Source: Marnyiella aurantia (lineage in GTDB: Bacteria; Bacteroidota; Bacteroidia; Flavobacteriales; Weeksellaceae). From it: a stretch of 64,000 nucleotides of DNA. Below are positions 7,592 through 16,437 of this stretch, one piece after another (within the stretch, counting starts at the first letter, position 1; each line of letters opens with the position of its first letter). The notes under the pieces were generated by a model. That model ran no database searches and had not been told where the DNA came from. It saw only the letters and a program-made list of their open reading frames with translations. The position numbers were made by a program, and so were the translations under genes. The DNA is taken from the NCBI RefSeq assembly GCF_014041915.1, contig NZ_CP059472.1, forward strand, positions 2,046,001 through 2,110,000, given 5' to 3'.

Positions 7592-8209
7592 ATGGAATCA
7601 AAGAATTATCACGAAGACCTGGCTCACATCCGCAGCATGATGGAGCGCAGCTCCCGGTTTATTTCGTTAAGCGGGCTGTCCGGAGTTTTTGCCGGATTGG
7701 TGGCATTATTGGGAGCTGTTTATGTCTATTTTGTATTCCAGCGGGAGGGAATCGATTACTTCGATGGGAAAAGAAACGTTTTCAGTGAAGATCTGGTCCG
7801 CGAATTAGCAATGATTGGCGCAGCGATACTTGTTCTTGCTGTTTTATCAGGATATATTTTTACGGCCCGGAAGAGTAGGGAGAAAAACCTTCAGATATGG
7901 GACCAGACGACAAAAAGACTACTTTTTAATTTTGCCGTTCCTTTGATTACTGGCGGGCTATTCTGTCTTGGGTTGCTCTACCATGAAATCTTTGTCTTTG
8001 TGGCACCCACGACCCTGATCTTTTACGGACTTGCTTTGGTTAATGCTTCAAAATACACATTTACAGATATTCAGTATTTAGGTTTGTGCCAAATCGTCCT
8101 GGGACTTTTATCTTTCTTTTTCCTGGGCTGGGGTCTTGTGTTCTGGGCATTTGGATTCGGAGTTCTGCATATTGTTTACGGTTTGGTGATGCATAAGAAG
8201 TATATGTGA
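7592..8209 (+). CDS. Multi-spanning inner-membrane protein, unknown function
   Basis: A 205-residue protein with a short soluble N-terminus (HEDLAHIRSMMERSS) followed by about six hydrophobic helices, for example ISLSGLSGVFAGLVALLGAV and GLVFWAFGFGVLHIVYGLV, ending in KKYM. The layout is typical of small Bacteroidota membrane proteins encoded beside a winged-helix regulator, which here follows at 8525. I do not recognise a named family. The ATG at 7592 is preferred given the -7 box at 7566. Confidence 0.75.
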   Translation: MESKNYHEDLAHIRSMMERSSRFISLSGLSGVFAGLVALLGAVYVYFVFQREGIDYFDGKRNVFSEDLVRELAMIGAAILVLAVLSGYIFTARKSREKNLQIWDQTTKRLLFNFAVPLITGGLFCLGLLYHEIFVFVAPTTLIFYGLALVNASKYTFTDIQYLGLCQIVLGLLSFFFLGWGLVFWAFGFGVLHIVYGLVMHKKYM

Positions 8210-8524
8210 GAAAAGAACCAGGATTAAGACAAAAGTAAAAAGGCAAAAGTAAAAGGTAAGAATGTTGTAATGTACGGTTGGATTAGTTAAAAAGGAAGCA
8301 CTTTAACATTCACATTTTACATCGGAATAGTATAAATTCTGTTTCGTTAGTAAAGCCTCCGTGATCTCTGTGGTTTAGAAGGTGCAGGAATCAGGAGCCA
8401 GAGCCAAGAGCCAGGATCAGGAAACTGGAAGAACAGCAAATAATCAAAAATCAAAAATCCAAAAATTCAAGCAAAGTCCCCAACCCTGTACCTAATTTTA
8501 ACCTCTAACTTCTAACCTCTAATA
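8210..8524. repeat. Non-coding interval with low-complexity word repeats
   Basis: No gene is visible. The interval contains short iterated words: GGCAAAAGTAAAAGG near 8240, CAGGAGCCAGAGCCAAGAGCC near 8392-8412, AATCAAAAATCAAAAATCC near 8441-8460, and CCTCTAACTTCTAACCTCTAA at 8502-8522 directly before the regulator ATG. The last is the complement of the TTAGAAGTTAGA words in the rRNA region. Confidence 0.6.
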
Positions 8525-8809
8525 ATGATAAGTAAACTCAACAAAGAATTTGAAAGCCGCGTCAGACTGGGTATTATGTCCGTTTTGATGGTAAACGACT
8601 GGGTTGATTTTACGGAAATGAAAAATTTGCTTGAAATTACCGACGGTAACCTGGCGAGTCACAGCACGGCTTTGGAAAAATCAGAATATATTGAAGTGAA
8701 AAAGGAATTTGTAGGCAAGAAACCGAAGACTTCCTATCGCGCAACTGAAACGGGAAAGAAGGCTTTTGGTGAACATCTATCTGCACTGGAAAAGCTACTG
8801 GGAAGGTAA
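8525..8809 (+). CDS. Winged-helix transcriptional regulator (MarR/PF13601-like)
   Basis: A 94-residue DNA-binding protein. Residues 1-25 form the first helix (FESRVRLGIMSVLMVNDW). The helix-turn-helix follows (FTEMKNLLEITDGNLASHSTALEK), then the beta wing (YIEVKKEFVGKKPKTSYRATETGKKAF). Length and motif match the stand-alone HTH_34 winged-helix family. It lies between two membrane-protein genes and probably regulates them. Its ATG follows the word-repeat run at 8502-8522, so its promoter is not obvious. Confidence 0.82.
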   Translation: MISKLNKEFESRVRLGIMSVLMVNDWVDFTEMKNLLEITDGNLASHSTALEKSEYIEVKKEFVGKKPKTSYRATETGKKAFGEHLSALEKLLGR

Positions 8810-8850
8810 CCTATATTTTTTTGCTTTTTAGCTTTGAATAACAAAGTACT

Positions 8851-9162
8851 TTGAATAAAGACAAACTGAGAATAAATGAAATAAATATCAATTCTAATGT
8901 AAAAATCTACTTTACAATGAGCTGGAGTATTGGCCTCATGCTATTGCTAGCCAATAAGATGGGCTGGACTGAGGGACTGGAACTGTTAATTTTTACAACA
9001 GTAATGAATTTTTTTATAAGTGTTATTGTTTAAATCTTCCTGGTTGCAATGCTGATTACATTCTCCGAAAACAGGATTCAGTTTTTGCATTCGTTGATCC
9101 TTCTGCTTTTCAACTTTCCTTTTGTACTGACTTTTTGGTGCATTTTAATCTTAACATACTAA
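8851..9162 (+). pseudogene. Small membrane protein gene split by an in-frame stop
   Basis: A reading frame from TTG 8851 (or ATG 8917) runs 60 codons to a TAA at 9031-9033. The same frame then continues open for 42 codons to a TAA at 9160, with an internal ATG at 9049. Both halves are hydrophobic (SIGLMLLLANKMGW, LLIFTTVMNFFISVIV, IFLVAMLITF, FVLTFWCILILTY), so read-through gives about 103 residues with three to four membrane segments. Either this is a pseudogene from one nonsense change or two tiny membrane proteins of 60 (or 38) and 37 residues. Function unknown. Confidence 0.5.
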
Positions 9163-9181
9163 TCACAAAATCTGTAATATT

Positions 9182-10549
9182 ATGAAAACACATCAATTGA
9201 TCCTTCTCACCACTGTACTGTTCGTCACGCTGTTTTATGGCGAAGATATGGGACTAAACTTTGGAATTTTAGGAATTTCCTATGCCTTACTTACGCTTTT
9301 CCGAACACCGGAAAGCATCCGTTCACGCCCGTTTCTCATCCTTTTTGTACTGAGCATCCTGTCCAGTGTGGCATTTGCATGGTACGGGGATTTTGCTTCT
9401 TTTCTGGCCGTATTTACCTCACTGGCTCTGCTTACATTCAGTTCACGGGACCACAGGTTAAAATCCCTGTTTGTTATTCCCGTTTTCGCTGTAAATTTTA
9501 TCACCTTTATATACCGCGTCTTTCAGTTTGGCGAATGGCTACCGACCGTAAATACCTCTTCAGCATTTAAAAGACTGATTGCAGTTATTCTGATCCCGGT
9601 ATTTTTCGTCCTGGCTTTCTTCGGCATCTACTCTTTAGGCAGTACGCACTTTGCGGGAATTTTTGATAATTGGCAATGGGATTTTGATGTCTGGCAGTTT
9701 ATAGCTCTCAGCGTGTTGGGATTTTTTGTAGCCTTTAACTTCTGGAATTATAAGATTGATAATTTCTTTCCTGCATGGAATAACTATCTGAAGAACGATT
9801 TTGATGCCGACCAACAAGCCCAAAAGCCCACCTCGTCATTTCTTGGTATTGATTCCGAAAGGACCAGTGGGGTAATCTCTTTTGCCGCCCTCAATCTACT
9901 GCTACTGATTTTCATCGTAACCTTTAATTTTGAACAGTTTTTTGAAACATCCACTTCCGCCAGTGAACTGTCCAGCGAAACACACGACCGGGTGAACGCT
10001 GTAATCCTGTCAATAGTAATGGCAGTCGTGGTAATCATGTTCTATTTCAAGGGAAGTTTTAATTTTGACCAGAAAGCCAGACCATTAAAACTTCTTGCGC
10101 AAATCTGGCTCACACTTAATATGATTTTAGTGATTTCCGCTATAATCAAGAATTCAGAGTACATTCTTAATCTCGGACTCACATATAAGCGACTGGGTGT
10201 ATATGCCTTTTTAGTTTTGTGCATCATAGGCCTTTCACTTACTTTTATAAAAATCCGGAAACAGAAAACCAATGCATTCCTGTTTAATCATATGGCCTGG
10301 TATTTCTATGGAACAGTATTAATTGCGGCATTCATCAACTGGGGATATTTGGCAACGTCTTACAACATCAATAACAATAAGGGTAATTTCAATTTTCATC
10401 AAAGTATGAATTATAATGAAGATCTTCTTTTTGAAAAGTATCCCGAAGAAGTCCGGAAATCAATTATTCCGCATGAAATTAGATGGGAACAGGACAAAAC
10501 ATTTCTGTCGAGTATCCTGTATTACAAGACATTAAATTTTGACAAATGA
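9182..10549 (+). CDS. DUF4173/DUF4153-like polytopic membrane protein
   Basis: A 455-residue protein with about ten to twelve hydrophobic helices, starting MKTHQLILLTTVLFVTLFYG. Charged loops carry the family-like segments RTPESIRSRPF and YNEDLLFEKYPEEVRKS. The length and the Ser/Thr-rich middle fit the DUF4173 family of Bacteroidota; its role is unknown. It is preceded by the small split membrane gene and followed by a lipoprotein whose ATG overlaps its stop by 4 bp (ATGA), so these are one transcription unit, probably under the regulator at 8525. Confidence 0.75.
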   Translation: MKTHQLILLTTVLFVTLFYGEDMGLNFGILGISYALLTLFRTPESIRSRPFLILFVLSILSSVAFAWYGDFASFLAVFTSLALLTFSSRDHRLKSLFVIPVFAVNFITFIYRVFQFGEWLPTVNTSSAFKRLIAVILIPVFFVLAFFGIYSLGSTHFAGIFDNWQWDFDVWQFIALSVLGFFVAFNFWNYKIDNFFPAWNNYLKNDFDADQQAQKPTSSFLGIDSERTSGVISFAALNLLLLIFIVTFNFEQFFETSTSASELSSETHDRVNAVILSIVMAVVVIMFYFKGSFNFDQKARPLKLLAQIWLTLNMILVISAIIKNSEYILNLGLTYKRLGVYAFLVLCIIGLSLTFIKIRKQKTNAFLFNHMAWYFYGTVLIAAFINWGYLATSYNINNNKGNFNFHQSMNYNEDLLFEKYPEEVRKSIIPHEIRWEQDKTFLSSILYYKTLNFDK

Positions 10550-11070
10550 GAATAACTGTAATTGCACTTGCCTTGTTAATGACCTCCTGCAGTAAGAAAG
10601 AAGCTGTGGGCGACACTCCAGCGAACGATTCTTCATTCACTAAAGAAAACAAGTTTGATATTGGAAGAAGCTCTAAGGAAAACGGGGTTGTTACTGCAGA
10701 TGAAAATAAAAACGCAGAGGCTGTATCGCCAAATTTCAGAATAGTGGAAGGCAATAAAATCATAAAGACAATCAAGGGAGATATGATTCCGCTCGTTGTT
10801 CAGGATGAATTTAAAAATGCAGATCAGCAGTTTATTCTGAAGATTAAGAACCTGAAACCTTCCAAAATTGTGGTTAAAATTATTCCTTCAGATCCGCAGA
10901 TGAATATCCGTATCAATCAGATACGTCTCGCGAATGGCGAGTACGACGGTCCTTTCAGCCGCGAGTCGACTTTTGAGATAAAGGAGGAGGGTGACTTCTG
11001 GCTCATGGTGGGTAAGAGTAATATGGCTTCAGGCCCAGCTACGGGTAAATTCTCAGTTGAAATAAGATAG
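10546..11070 (+). CDS. Putative lipoprotein, unknown function
   Basis: A 174-residue protein. A short signal MRITVIALALLMTSC with a lipobox ending at C15 predicts lipidation. The mature part is polar and lysine-rich with a C-terminal beta-rich domain (LMVGKSNMASGPATGKFSVEIR). No family is recognised. The start overlaps the upstream stop by 4 bp, so it is translationally coupled to the membrane protein and probably works with it at the envelope. Confidence 0.7.
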   Translation: MRITVIALALLMTSCSKKEAVGDTPANDSSFTKENKFDIGRSSKENGVVTADENKNAEAVSPNFRIVEGNKIIKTIKGDMIPLVVQDEFKNADQQFILKIKNLKPSKIVVKIIPSDPQMNIRINQIRLANGEYDGPFSRESTFEIKEEGDFWLMVGKSNMASGPATGKFSVEIR

Positions 11071-11142
11071 CAGTGTTAATTACTGTTAACGAAAATTACT
11101 ATGGTACAATATCTGAAGTAGGGTTCGCAGAAAATCAATCCT

Positions 11143-11655
11143 ATGAAAAATTTATTTCTTTCCGCAATTGTTGCTACAGCTGCTGTAGCCAGTTGTTCTA
11201 CCGTTTCGTCAATTATGCAGAATACATTTCCCTATACCACTAATATGGTTGTTACACAGGGATCTCCGGCCAATACAACACTCACAGCCGTGGGAGCGGG
11301 TACCAGTATTAATCAGTTAGTAGGGGCAACGGCAAATGTGAAAGAAATTCGGGTGGCAAGCGCCAATATGACTGTCACTGCTGGCGCACAGAGTATGGGT
11401 GTGTTCCAAAGCGTAAAAGTATATCTGTCTGCAGGAGGTAGCGAAGTTCTGATAGCTTCCCGTGACAATATCGCTGATAACATTGGTAACACCCTATCAC
11501 TGGATGTCAATTCCAATCAGGTTTTGGATAATGTAATGAAATCCGGTAACGCTGTTCAGCAAAGAATTGTATATGTACTGAAGAGTACGCCGGCTACCGA
11601 TTTAGGAATCAGGACTTCAATGAATTTCAGCAGCCTGCCGGTTACATCCAACTAA
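11143..11655 (+). CDS. Putative secreted lipoprotein, unknown function
   Basis: A 170-residue protein starting MKNLFLSAIVATAAVASCS, a lipoprotein-type signal with C18. The mature chain is rich in Thr, Ser, Val and Asn and beta in character (VKEIRVASANMTVTAGAQ), similar to small surface lipoproteins of Flavobacteriia. It is separated by 72 bp from the preceding lipoprotein and followed by a terminator at 11687. No specific function can be assigned. Confidence 0.65.
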   Translation: MKNLFLSAIVATAAVASCSTVSSIMQNTFPYTTNMVVTQGSPANTTLTAVGAGTSINQLVGATANVKEIRVASANMTVTAGAQSMGVFQSVKVYLSAGGSEVLIASRDNIADNIGNTLSLDVNSNQVLDNVMKSGNAVQQRIVYVLKSTPATDLGIRTSMNFSSLPVTSN

Positions 11656-11686
11656 GCACCAATTTCTCATTTATATATTTCAGTTG

Positions 11687-11718
11687 AAGCCTTCATTTTT
11701 TAAATGGAGGCTTTTTTG
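11687..11718. terminator. Rho-independent terminator, bidirectional
   Basis: Stem AAGCCTTCATTT/AAATGGAGGCTT with one mismatch, then a T run. It separates the converging lipoprotein and dtd genes. Confidence 0.8.
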
Positions 11719-12162
11719 TTATGCTTTGCTGTCCATCACTATGGTTACAGGTCCGTCGTTCAGCAGTGAAACCTTCATATCTGCTCCAAAAATTCCGCTT
11801 TCGACCTTTACTGAGGATTTTGAAAGTTCAGATTTGAAAAATTCAAATAAAGGAACAGCTTTGTCCGGCCTTGCAGCTCTGATAAATGAAGGACGGTTGC
11901 CTTTTCGGTAATCGGCGAGGAGTGTAAACTGGCTGATACAAAGTATTTCCCCGTTTACATCGAGCACGGATCGGTTCATTTTACCATCTTCATCACTGAA
12001 TATCCGCAAATTCAGGATCTTTGAAGCCAGCCATTCCGCATCCTTTTCCTCATCGCTATCTTCAATGCCAACAAGCACTAGAAGTCCACCACCAATTTCA
12101 CCTGCACTTTTTCCCTCTACCTTTACGCTGGCCTCCGAAACCCTCTGTACTACTATCCTCAT
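11719..12162 (-). CDS. dtd: D-aminoacyl-tRNA deacylase
   Basis: It hydrolyses D-amino acids from mischarged tRNA, protecting translation. The 147-residue length is standard. Both catalytic signatures are present: SQFTL ([18 protein letters not shown]) in the middle and NDGPVT ([13 protein letters not shown]) near the C-terminus; the start [13 protein letters not shown] is canonical. It follows the small gene at 12171 by 8 bp on the same strand, so they probably share a transcript ending at the 11687 terminator. Confidence 0.95.
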   Translation of the reverse strand: MRIVVQRVSEASVKVEGKSAGEIGGGLLVLVGIEDSDEEKDAEWLASKILNLRIFSDEDGKMNRSVLDVNGEILCISQFTLLADYRKGNRPSFIRAARPDKAVPLFEFFKSELSKSSVKVESGIFGADMKVSLLNDGPVTIVMDSKA

Positions 12163-12170
12163 TCTAAAAG

Positions 12171-12620
12171 CTAATTATATATAGTAAGTACGTTACTGCC
12201 CGCATTATAATTAGACTGATAGGTCTTAGGTGGCACCTGTGCGATTTGTGTGGGTTCGCCTGTGTACAGAATCCACTCGGCACCGTCCTTTGCACACGTA
12301 ATTTTAATATTGTCCGTCACAGTGAGCGTGGTGTTGGAATCCGGACAAAGATGGGGTGCATTTCGGTCGTAAACTTTGAAACCTGTAGTAGTACGGACAA
12401 CAATCAGTCCGCGCGTGCCCGGGCTCTGTTCATTTACATATATCCATCCGCCCACATTCTGCAGGCTTTGGTAGGCAGGTAAATTCAGGTTTAAAAGCAC
12501 ATTAATCTGAGTATCGGGAAAGCAACTCACTGTTTCGGCACTCCGTCCGCAGGAGTTTAGGTTTAATGCGCTGAATACCAGAATAAACACGGTTGCTATC
12601 AGGCTTCCTGCTTGTTTCAT
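12171..12620 (-). CDS. Lipoprotein with a degenerate Rieske-like domain
   Basis: A 149-residue protein from ATG 12620, with a signal ([19 protein letters not shown]) and lipobox LNSC. The C-terminal 60 residues follow the pattern of a Rieske fold: APHLCPD, then [10 protein letters not shown], then LYTGEPTQ and a closing LTIYN. The canonical CxH and CxxH ligand pairs are incomplete: the first Cys is absent and the second His is Asp. A [2Fe-2S] cluster is therefore unlikely. The fold assignment is inference. A TATATTTG box lies 37 nt upstream. Confidence 0.6.
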   Translation of the reverse strand: MKQAGSLIATVFILVFSALNLNSCGRSAETVSCFPDTQINVLLNLNLPAYQSLQNVGGWIYVNEQSPGTRGLIVVRTTTGFKVYDRNAPHLCPDSNTTLTVTDNIKITCAKDGAEWILYTGEPTQIAQVPPKTYQSNYNAGSNVLTIYN

Positions 12621-12656
12621 ATTAAATTTAATTTTATATATTTGTACAACGAAATA

Positions 12657-12664
12657 CAAATATA
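12657..12664 (-). promoter_or_regulatory. -7 box TATATTTG (minus strand)
   Basis: TAnnTTTG match read on the minus strand, 37 nt before the start at 12620. A second match on the plus strand (12637-12644) could serve greA with a leader of about 80 nt. Confidence 0.5.
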
Positions 12665-12724
12665 ATCATTGTCCGGGCTGTAATGGTCGGATAATTTTTT
12701 TTTACTTAATTCAAAAAAGAGATC

Positions 12725-13195
12725 ATGGCAACATACGTAACCCAGGAGGGTTTGGATAAGATGAAATCCGAACTGGACAAACTTGAAAGTATCGAAAGAC
12801 CGAAGATTACCCAGCAGATTGCCGAGGCACGCGATAAGGGTGATTTGTCCGAAAATGCCGAGTATGATGCTGCAAAGGAAGCGCAGGGAATGCTGGAAAT
12901 GAAAATTTCCAAACTCAAAGACCTGGTTTCTAATGCCAAAGTGATTAATGAAAATTTACTGGATACTTCTAAAGTCTCCATACTAACCACTGTAAGACTG
13001 AAAAATAACGGAACCAAGCAAGAGCAGAAGTTTACTCTGGTTCCCGATAATGAAAGTGATCTGAAAAGCGGTAAGATTTCTGTTAATACGCCTATTGCAA
13101 AAGGATTGTTGGGTAAAGCTGTGGGCGACCAGGCTGAAATCGAGCTTCCAAACGGAAACAAGCTTTCTTTTGAGGTTCTGGAAATCTCTCTGTAA
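12725..13195 (+). CDS. greA: Transcription elongation factor GreA
   Basis: It rescues backtracked RNA polymerase by stimulating transcript cleavage. The 156-residue length is normal. The N-terminal coiled coil has the acidic tip (ARDKGDLSENAEYDAAKEAQ, residues about 37-56), including the DLSENAEY signature. The C-terminal FKBP-like domain closes with NGNKLSFEVLEISL. The HIT gene follows after 39 bp on the same strand and the pair ends in the terminator at 13634. Confidence 0.96.
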   Translation: MATYVTQEGLDKMKSELDKLESIERPKITQQIAEARDKGDLSENAEYDAAKEAQGMLEMKISKLKDLVSNAKVINENLLDTSKVSILTTVRLKNNGTKQEQKFTLVPDNESDLKSGKISVNTPIAKGLLGKAVGDQAEIELPNGNKLSFEVLEISL

Positions 13196-13234
13196 TATTG
13201 GTAACTAACGAAGTTCTACCCTTAGAATTGAAAC

Positions 13235-13624
13235 ATGAGCACAGTATTCACTAAAATTATTAATGGCGAAATCCCTGCATATAAGATTGCGGAAGACGAC
13301 CGTTTTCTGGCATTCCTGGATGTAATGCCACTGGCAAAAGGACACACGCTGGTTATCCCGAAAAAAGAAACAGATCTTATCTTCAACATAGAAACAGAAG
13401 AGTATAAAGATCTTTGGGCATTTGCACAAAAGGTGGCTGCCAAGGTTGGCAAAGCCATTCCCTGCGTCCGGGTTGGAGTAGCTGTAGTGGGGCTTGAGGT
13501 TCCCCATGCGCACATTCATCTAGTCCCGTTAAATTCCATAGGTGATCTCAATTTTGCTAATGAGAGGCTTAAACTAAGCGAAACAGAATTCAGGGATATT
13601 CAGGAAGCTATTATCCAGGCCTGA
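13235..13624 (+). CDS. HIT family nucleotide-binding protein
   Basis: A histidine-triad hydrolase of 129 residues, in the Hint/HinT range, which acts on phosphoramidates or nucleotidyl conjugates. The triad is HAHIHLVPL near residue 90, with the upstream FTKIINGEIPAYKI and GHTLVIPK segments that form the nucleotide pocket. Its natural substrate is not evident. It is downstream of greA and probably co-transcribed. Confidence 0.92.
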   Translation: MSTVFTKIINGEIPAYKIAEDDRFLAFLDVMPLAKGHTLVIPKKETDLIFNIETEEYKDLWAFAQKVAAKVGKAIPCVRVGVAVVGLEVPHAHIHLVPLNSIGDLNFANERLKLSETEFRDIQEAIIQA

Positions 13625-13633
13625 CTGTAAATT

Positions 13634-13666
13634 AAAGTCGTAAAATTTGTTTTTTTACGACTTTTT
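13634..13666 (+). terminator. Rho-independent terminator
   Basis: A 12-bp stem AAAGTCGTAAAA/TTTTACGACTTT followed by TTTTT, ending the greA-HIT unit. Confidence 0.85.
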
Positions 13667-13713
13667 CATCCGGTGAACAGCACCAACCTTACAAATTATA
13701 TTTAAGAAAAAAC

Positions 13714-14901
13714 ATGAATAAAAATCAGTGTTCATTTTGTGGCAGGAAAAGAAACGAAGTAGAGATGCTTGTCGCGGGCCAGGAAGGTTTTATTTGCGAA
13801 ACCTGTATCGAGCAGGCGCACGGTATCGTGAAGGAAGGTGCGAAGAAGGATGGTTCTTCACCTGCGCAAAAGCTGGAGGATCTGAAGAAGCCAAAAGTGA
13901 TCAAAACCTATCTGGATGAATATGTAATCGGACAGGATCAGGCTAAAAAACAGCTCTCTATTGCTGTATATAATCATTACAAAAGGTTGCTTCATTCCAA
14001 AGTTGAAAACAGGGAAGTAGAGATCGAGAAATCCAATATCATAATGATTGGCGAAACCGGTACGGGTAAGACCCTTTTGGCAAAAACAATTGCCCGGGAA
14101 CTTAATGTCCCTTTCTGTATTGTTGATGCTACTATTCTTACGGAGGCAGGTTATGTAGGCGAAGATGTGGAAAGTATTCTGTCCAGACTTCTTATGGTGG
14201 CGGATTATGATGTGGAAAAAGCCGAGCGCGGAATCGTATTCATCGATGAAATTGATAAGATTGCCAGAAAATCGGATAATCCCAGCATCACCCGCGACGT
14301 TTCCGGTGAAGGTGTGCAGCAGGGCTTATTGAAACTTCTGGAAGGAAGTATTGTAAATGTTCCGCCGCAGGGTGGCCGCAAGCACCCGGATCAGAAATAT
14401 ATTCAGGTTAATACTCAGAACATTTTGTTTATAGCCGGTGGGGCTTTCGACGGTATTAAGGAAATCATTGAAAGAAGACTGAACAAACAGGCTATCGGTT
14501 TCAGTGCAGAAAAACTGAACAATACTGCTGAAGAAAGTTATATCCTGAGCCAGATAAATGCGATTGACTTAAGGAAATTCGGACTTATTCCTGAACTTTT
14601 GGGGCGTTTTCCAATCGTAACACATCTGGATGCGCTTACTAAAGAAACAATGATCCGTATTATGACGGAGCCTAAGAACTCTATAGTTAATCAGTTTGTG
14701 GAACTCTTCAAAATGGACGGAATCAAGCTTGAATTTACAGAAGGTGCAATTGAAAGAATTGTGGAGGAAACCATTGAGAAAGGTCTCGGAGCTCGTGGTC
14801 TTAGAGGTACTACCGAAAAAGTGCTGGAGGATCATATGTTTTCAATTGGCGAGCATGAGGAAATCATCCTTAATGCAGATGATATCAAAATAGGCAGTTA
14901 A
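13714..14901 (+). CDS. clpX: ATP-dependent Clp protease ATP-binding subunit ClpX
   Basis: The unfoldase of the ClpXP protease. It has an N-terminal C4 zinc-binding domain ([12 protein letters not shown] and CETC), a Walker A at GETGTGKT, a Walker B with [12 protein letters not shown], and the sensor/arginine region [16 protein letters not shown]. At 395 residues it is slightly shorter than the common 410-425, with a short C-terminal tail. It stands alone here, after the HIT terminator; clpP is not in the window. Confidence 0.97.
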   Translation: MNKNQCSFCGRKRNEVEMLVAGQEGFICETCIEQAHGIVKEGAKKDGSSPAQKLEDLKKPKVIKTYLDEYVIGQDQAKKQLSIAVYNHYKRLLHSKVENREVEIEKSNIIMIGETGTGKTLLAKTIARELNVPFCIVDATILTEAGYVGEDVESILSRLLMVADYDVEKAERGIVFIDEIDKIARKSDNPSITRDVSGEGVQQGLLKLLEGSIVNVPPQGGRKHPDQKYIQVNTQNILFIAGGAFDGIKEIIERRLNKQAIGFSAEKLNNTAEESYILSQINAIDLRKFGLIPELLGRFPIVTHLDALTKETMIRIMTEPKNSIVNQFVELFKMDGIKLEFTEGAIERIVEETIEKGLGARGLRGTTEKVLEDHMFSIGEHEEIILNADDIKIGS

Positions 14902-15001
14902 TTAGTTACCATCCATCAGCATCGGGCTTTTTAACCATTCCAGGAAATTACAATCAATAAATGCAACAAAACCAACCTTTATAAGGTGGAATTATACGTA
15001 C

Positions 15002-16285
15002 ATGAGTAAACACGCACTTCTTATAGCCATTCTCGCGGGATCATTTATGCAGGCCCAGTTCTCAGTTACCGTTGAGGCGCCCGCTTCATTCAATGCAAAA
15101 GAGGCAGTTCTTTATACGCTTAACGGCTCAAAAGACATCATTGTTTCCAGAGAACTTAAAAAGAATATGGCTTGGTCTTTCAAAGTGCCGCAGCGATATG
15201 TGGGGATGATGAAAATTTATTTCCCGGAAAACAATGCGTCATTCAGTATGATTTCCGAAAATAAAGATATCAGTCTTAAACTCGAATCCGACGGCAATAA
15301 AGTTAATGTGATATACAAAGATCCCGTGAACATGCTGATGGAAAAAGTACAGGACCAGCAGAAGAAAAAAGATTTGATTTATCCTGCTCTTGTACAGATT
15401 AAAGACTATTACAGGCCCAGCTCAGATTTTGGAAAGGCTTTGGACAAAGAAATCCAGGAAATTGGCCGCTCCTATACGGTAGATGCCTCCAGTAATCCAT
15501 TTGTGAGCTTTTACAATACCAATTACAATAAATTTCTGGTCGAAAAGTCACCCGAAAATACTCCTGCACAGGCCGAAATTGCAGATTTTATCTCTAATTC
15601 CGGCGAGATGCTGGAGTCGTCGTCACTATTACGTCCTCTGTTGGTTAATTTCCTGAACTCCGCGGGAAGTGCAAATGTTGATGCCTCCGTTGATGCTTTG
15701 CTGAAAAGACTGAATGTAGAGACCCCCCGCGGGCAGACGGTTATGTCTGAACTCATTGATATTTTCGATGTGTATGGAATGACTGCCTTAAAGGACAAAT
15801 ACCTTACTCAGGCAAAAAATCTTAAATGTACGATCAACGACAGGTTGGCTTCTACAATTAAGGCGAATAACAATGTGGAAATGGGAGCCATTTTCCCCGA
15901 TTATAAATTTGCACGTGTTTCCAACACAGCATCCAAAAATCTTCACAGCGTGAAGGCTGACAAAAAAGTAATCGTATTCTGGTCCAGTACATGCTCACAT
16001 TGTGAAGCTGAGCTTCCTAAACTGCTGGAAAAGTATAATGCAATGAAGGCTCAGAATATTGAGGTTGTTGGATTTTCTCTGGATACAGACCGCAGTGTTT
16101 ACGAAAGCAAGGTTACGGCACTGCCTTGGATTAATGACAGTGAACTGCGTGGGTGGAACAGCACCTATACTGAAACCTATAATATCCATGCTACGCCTAC
16201 ATACTTCATCGTCGATGCTCAAAACCGCATTATTGCGAAGCCCGATCATGTAAGTGATGTTTTACAGTTTTTAAAGCTAAAATAA
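15002..16285 (+). CDS. Secreted TlpA-like thiol-disulfide oxidoreductase
   Basis: A 427-residue periplasmic protein: a signal peptide (HALLIAILAGSFMQA), then about 280 residues of beta-rich and helical region of unknown fold, and a thioredoxin-like domain from about residue 300. The active motif is FWSSTCSHCEAELP (CxxC) and the cis-Pro segment HATPTYFIVD. Such proteins reduce or isomerise disulfides on exported proteins. It is transcribed toward the tRNA-Met with no gene in between; no dedicated partner is adjacent. Confidence 0.88.
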   Translation: MSKHALLIAILAGSFMQAQFSVTVEAPASFNAKEAVLYTLNGSKDIIVSRELKKNMAWSFKVPQRYVGMMKIYFPENNASFSMISENKDISLKLESDGNKVNVIYKDPVNMLMEKVQDQQKKKDLIYPALVQIKDYYRPSSDFGKALDKEIQEIGRSYTVDASSNPFVSFYNTNYNKFLVEKSPENTPAQAEIADFISNSGEMLESSSLLRPLLVNFLNSAGSANVDASVDALLKRLNVETPRGQTVMSELIDIFDVYGMTALKDKYLTQAKNLKCTINDRLASTIKANNNVEMGAIFPDYKFARVSNTASKNLHSVKADKKVIVFWSSTCSHCEAELPKLLEKYNAMKAQNIEVVGFSLDTDRSVYESKVTALPWINDSELRGWNSTYTETYNIHATPTYFIVDAQNRIIAKPDHVSDVLQFLKLK

Positions 16286-16288
16286 TTT

Positions 16289-16318
16289 TGCCAGATTTTA
16301 AAAACTTTATATATTTGC
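16289..16318 (+). promoter_or_regulatory. Promoter of tRNA-Met
   Basis: TTG at 16289-16291 and TATATTTG at 16311-16318 with a 19-nt spacer, 11 nt before the mature tRNA. Confidence 0.75.
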
Positions 16319-16329
16319 ACCACTTTAAC

Positions 16330-16403
16330 GGCGAGGTAGCTCAGTTGGTTAGAGCGCAGGATTCATAACCCTGAGGTCACGGGTTCAATTCCCGTCTTCG
16401 CTA
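16330..16403 (+). tRNA. tRNA-Met (anticodon CAT)
   Basis: A 74-nt cloverleaf with acceptor GGCGAGG/CTTCGCT (first pair G-U), D arm TAGCTCAGTTGGTTAGAGC, anticodon loop ATTCATAA, T loop GGGTTCAATTCCC and discriminator A. The CCA is not fully encoded. Because of the G1-U72 pair and ordinary anticodon stem I read it as elongator rather than initiator, with moderate certainty. It has its own promoter and terminator. Confidence 0.92.
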
Positions 16404-16407
16404 CACA

Positions 16408-16437
16408 ATCCCATCTATATCAGGTGGGATTTTTTTG
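16408..16437 (+). terminator. Terminator after tRNA-Met
   Basis: Stem ATCCCA/TGGGAT followed by seven T. Confidence 0.8.

Noticed and set aside
14971-14990. Inverted repeat CCAACCTTTATAAGGTGG before the TlpA-like gene as an operator or terminator
   Set aside because: The arms are short with a mismatch and there is no T tract, so it is not better than chance in this composition.
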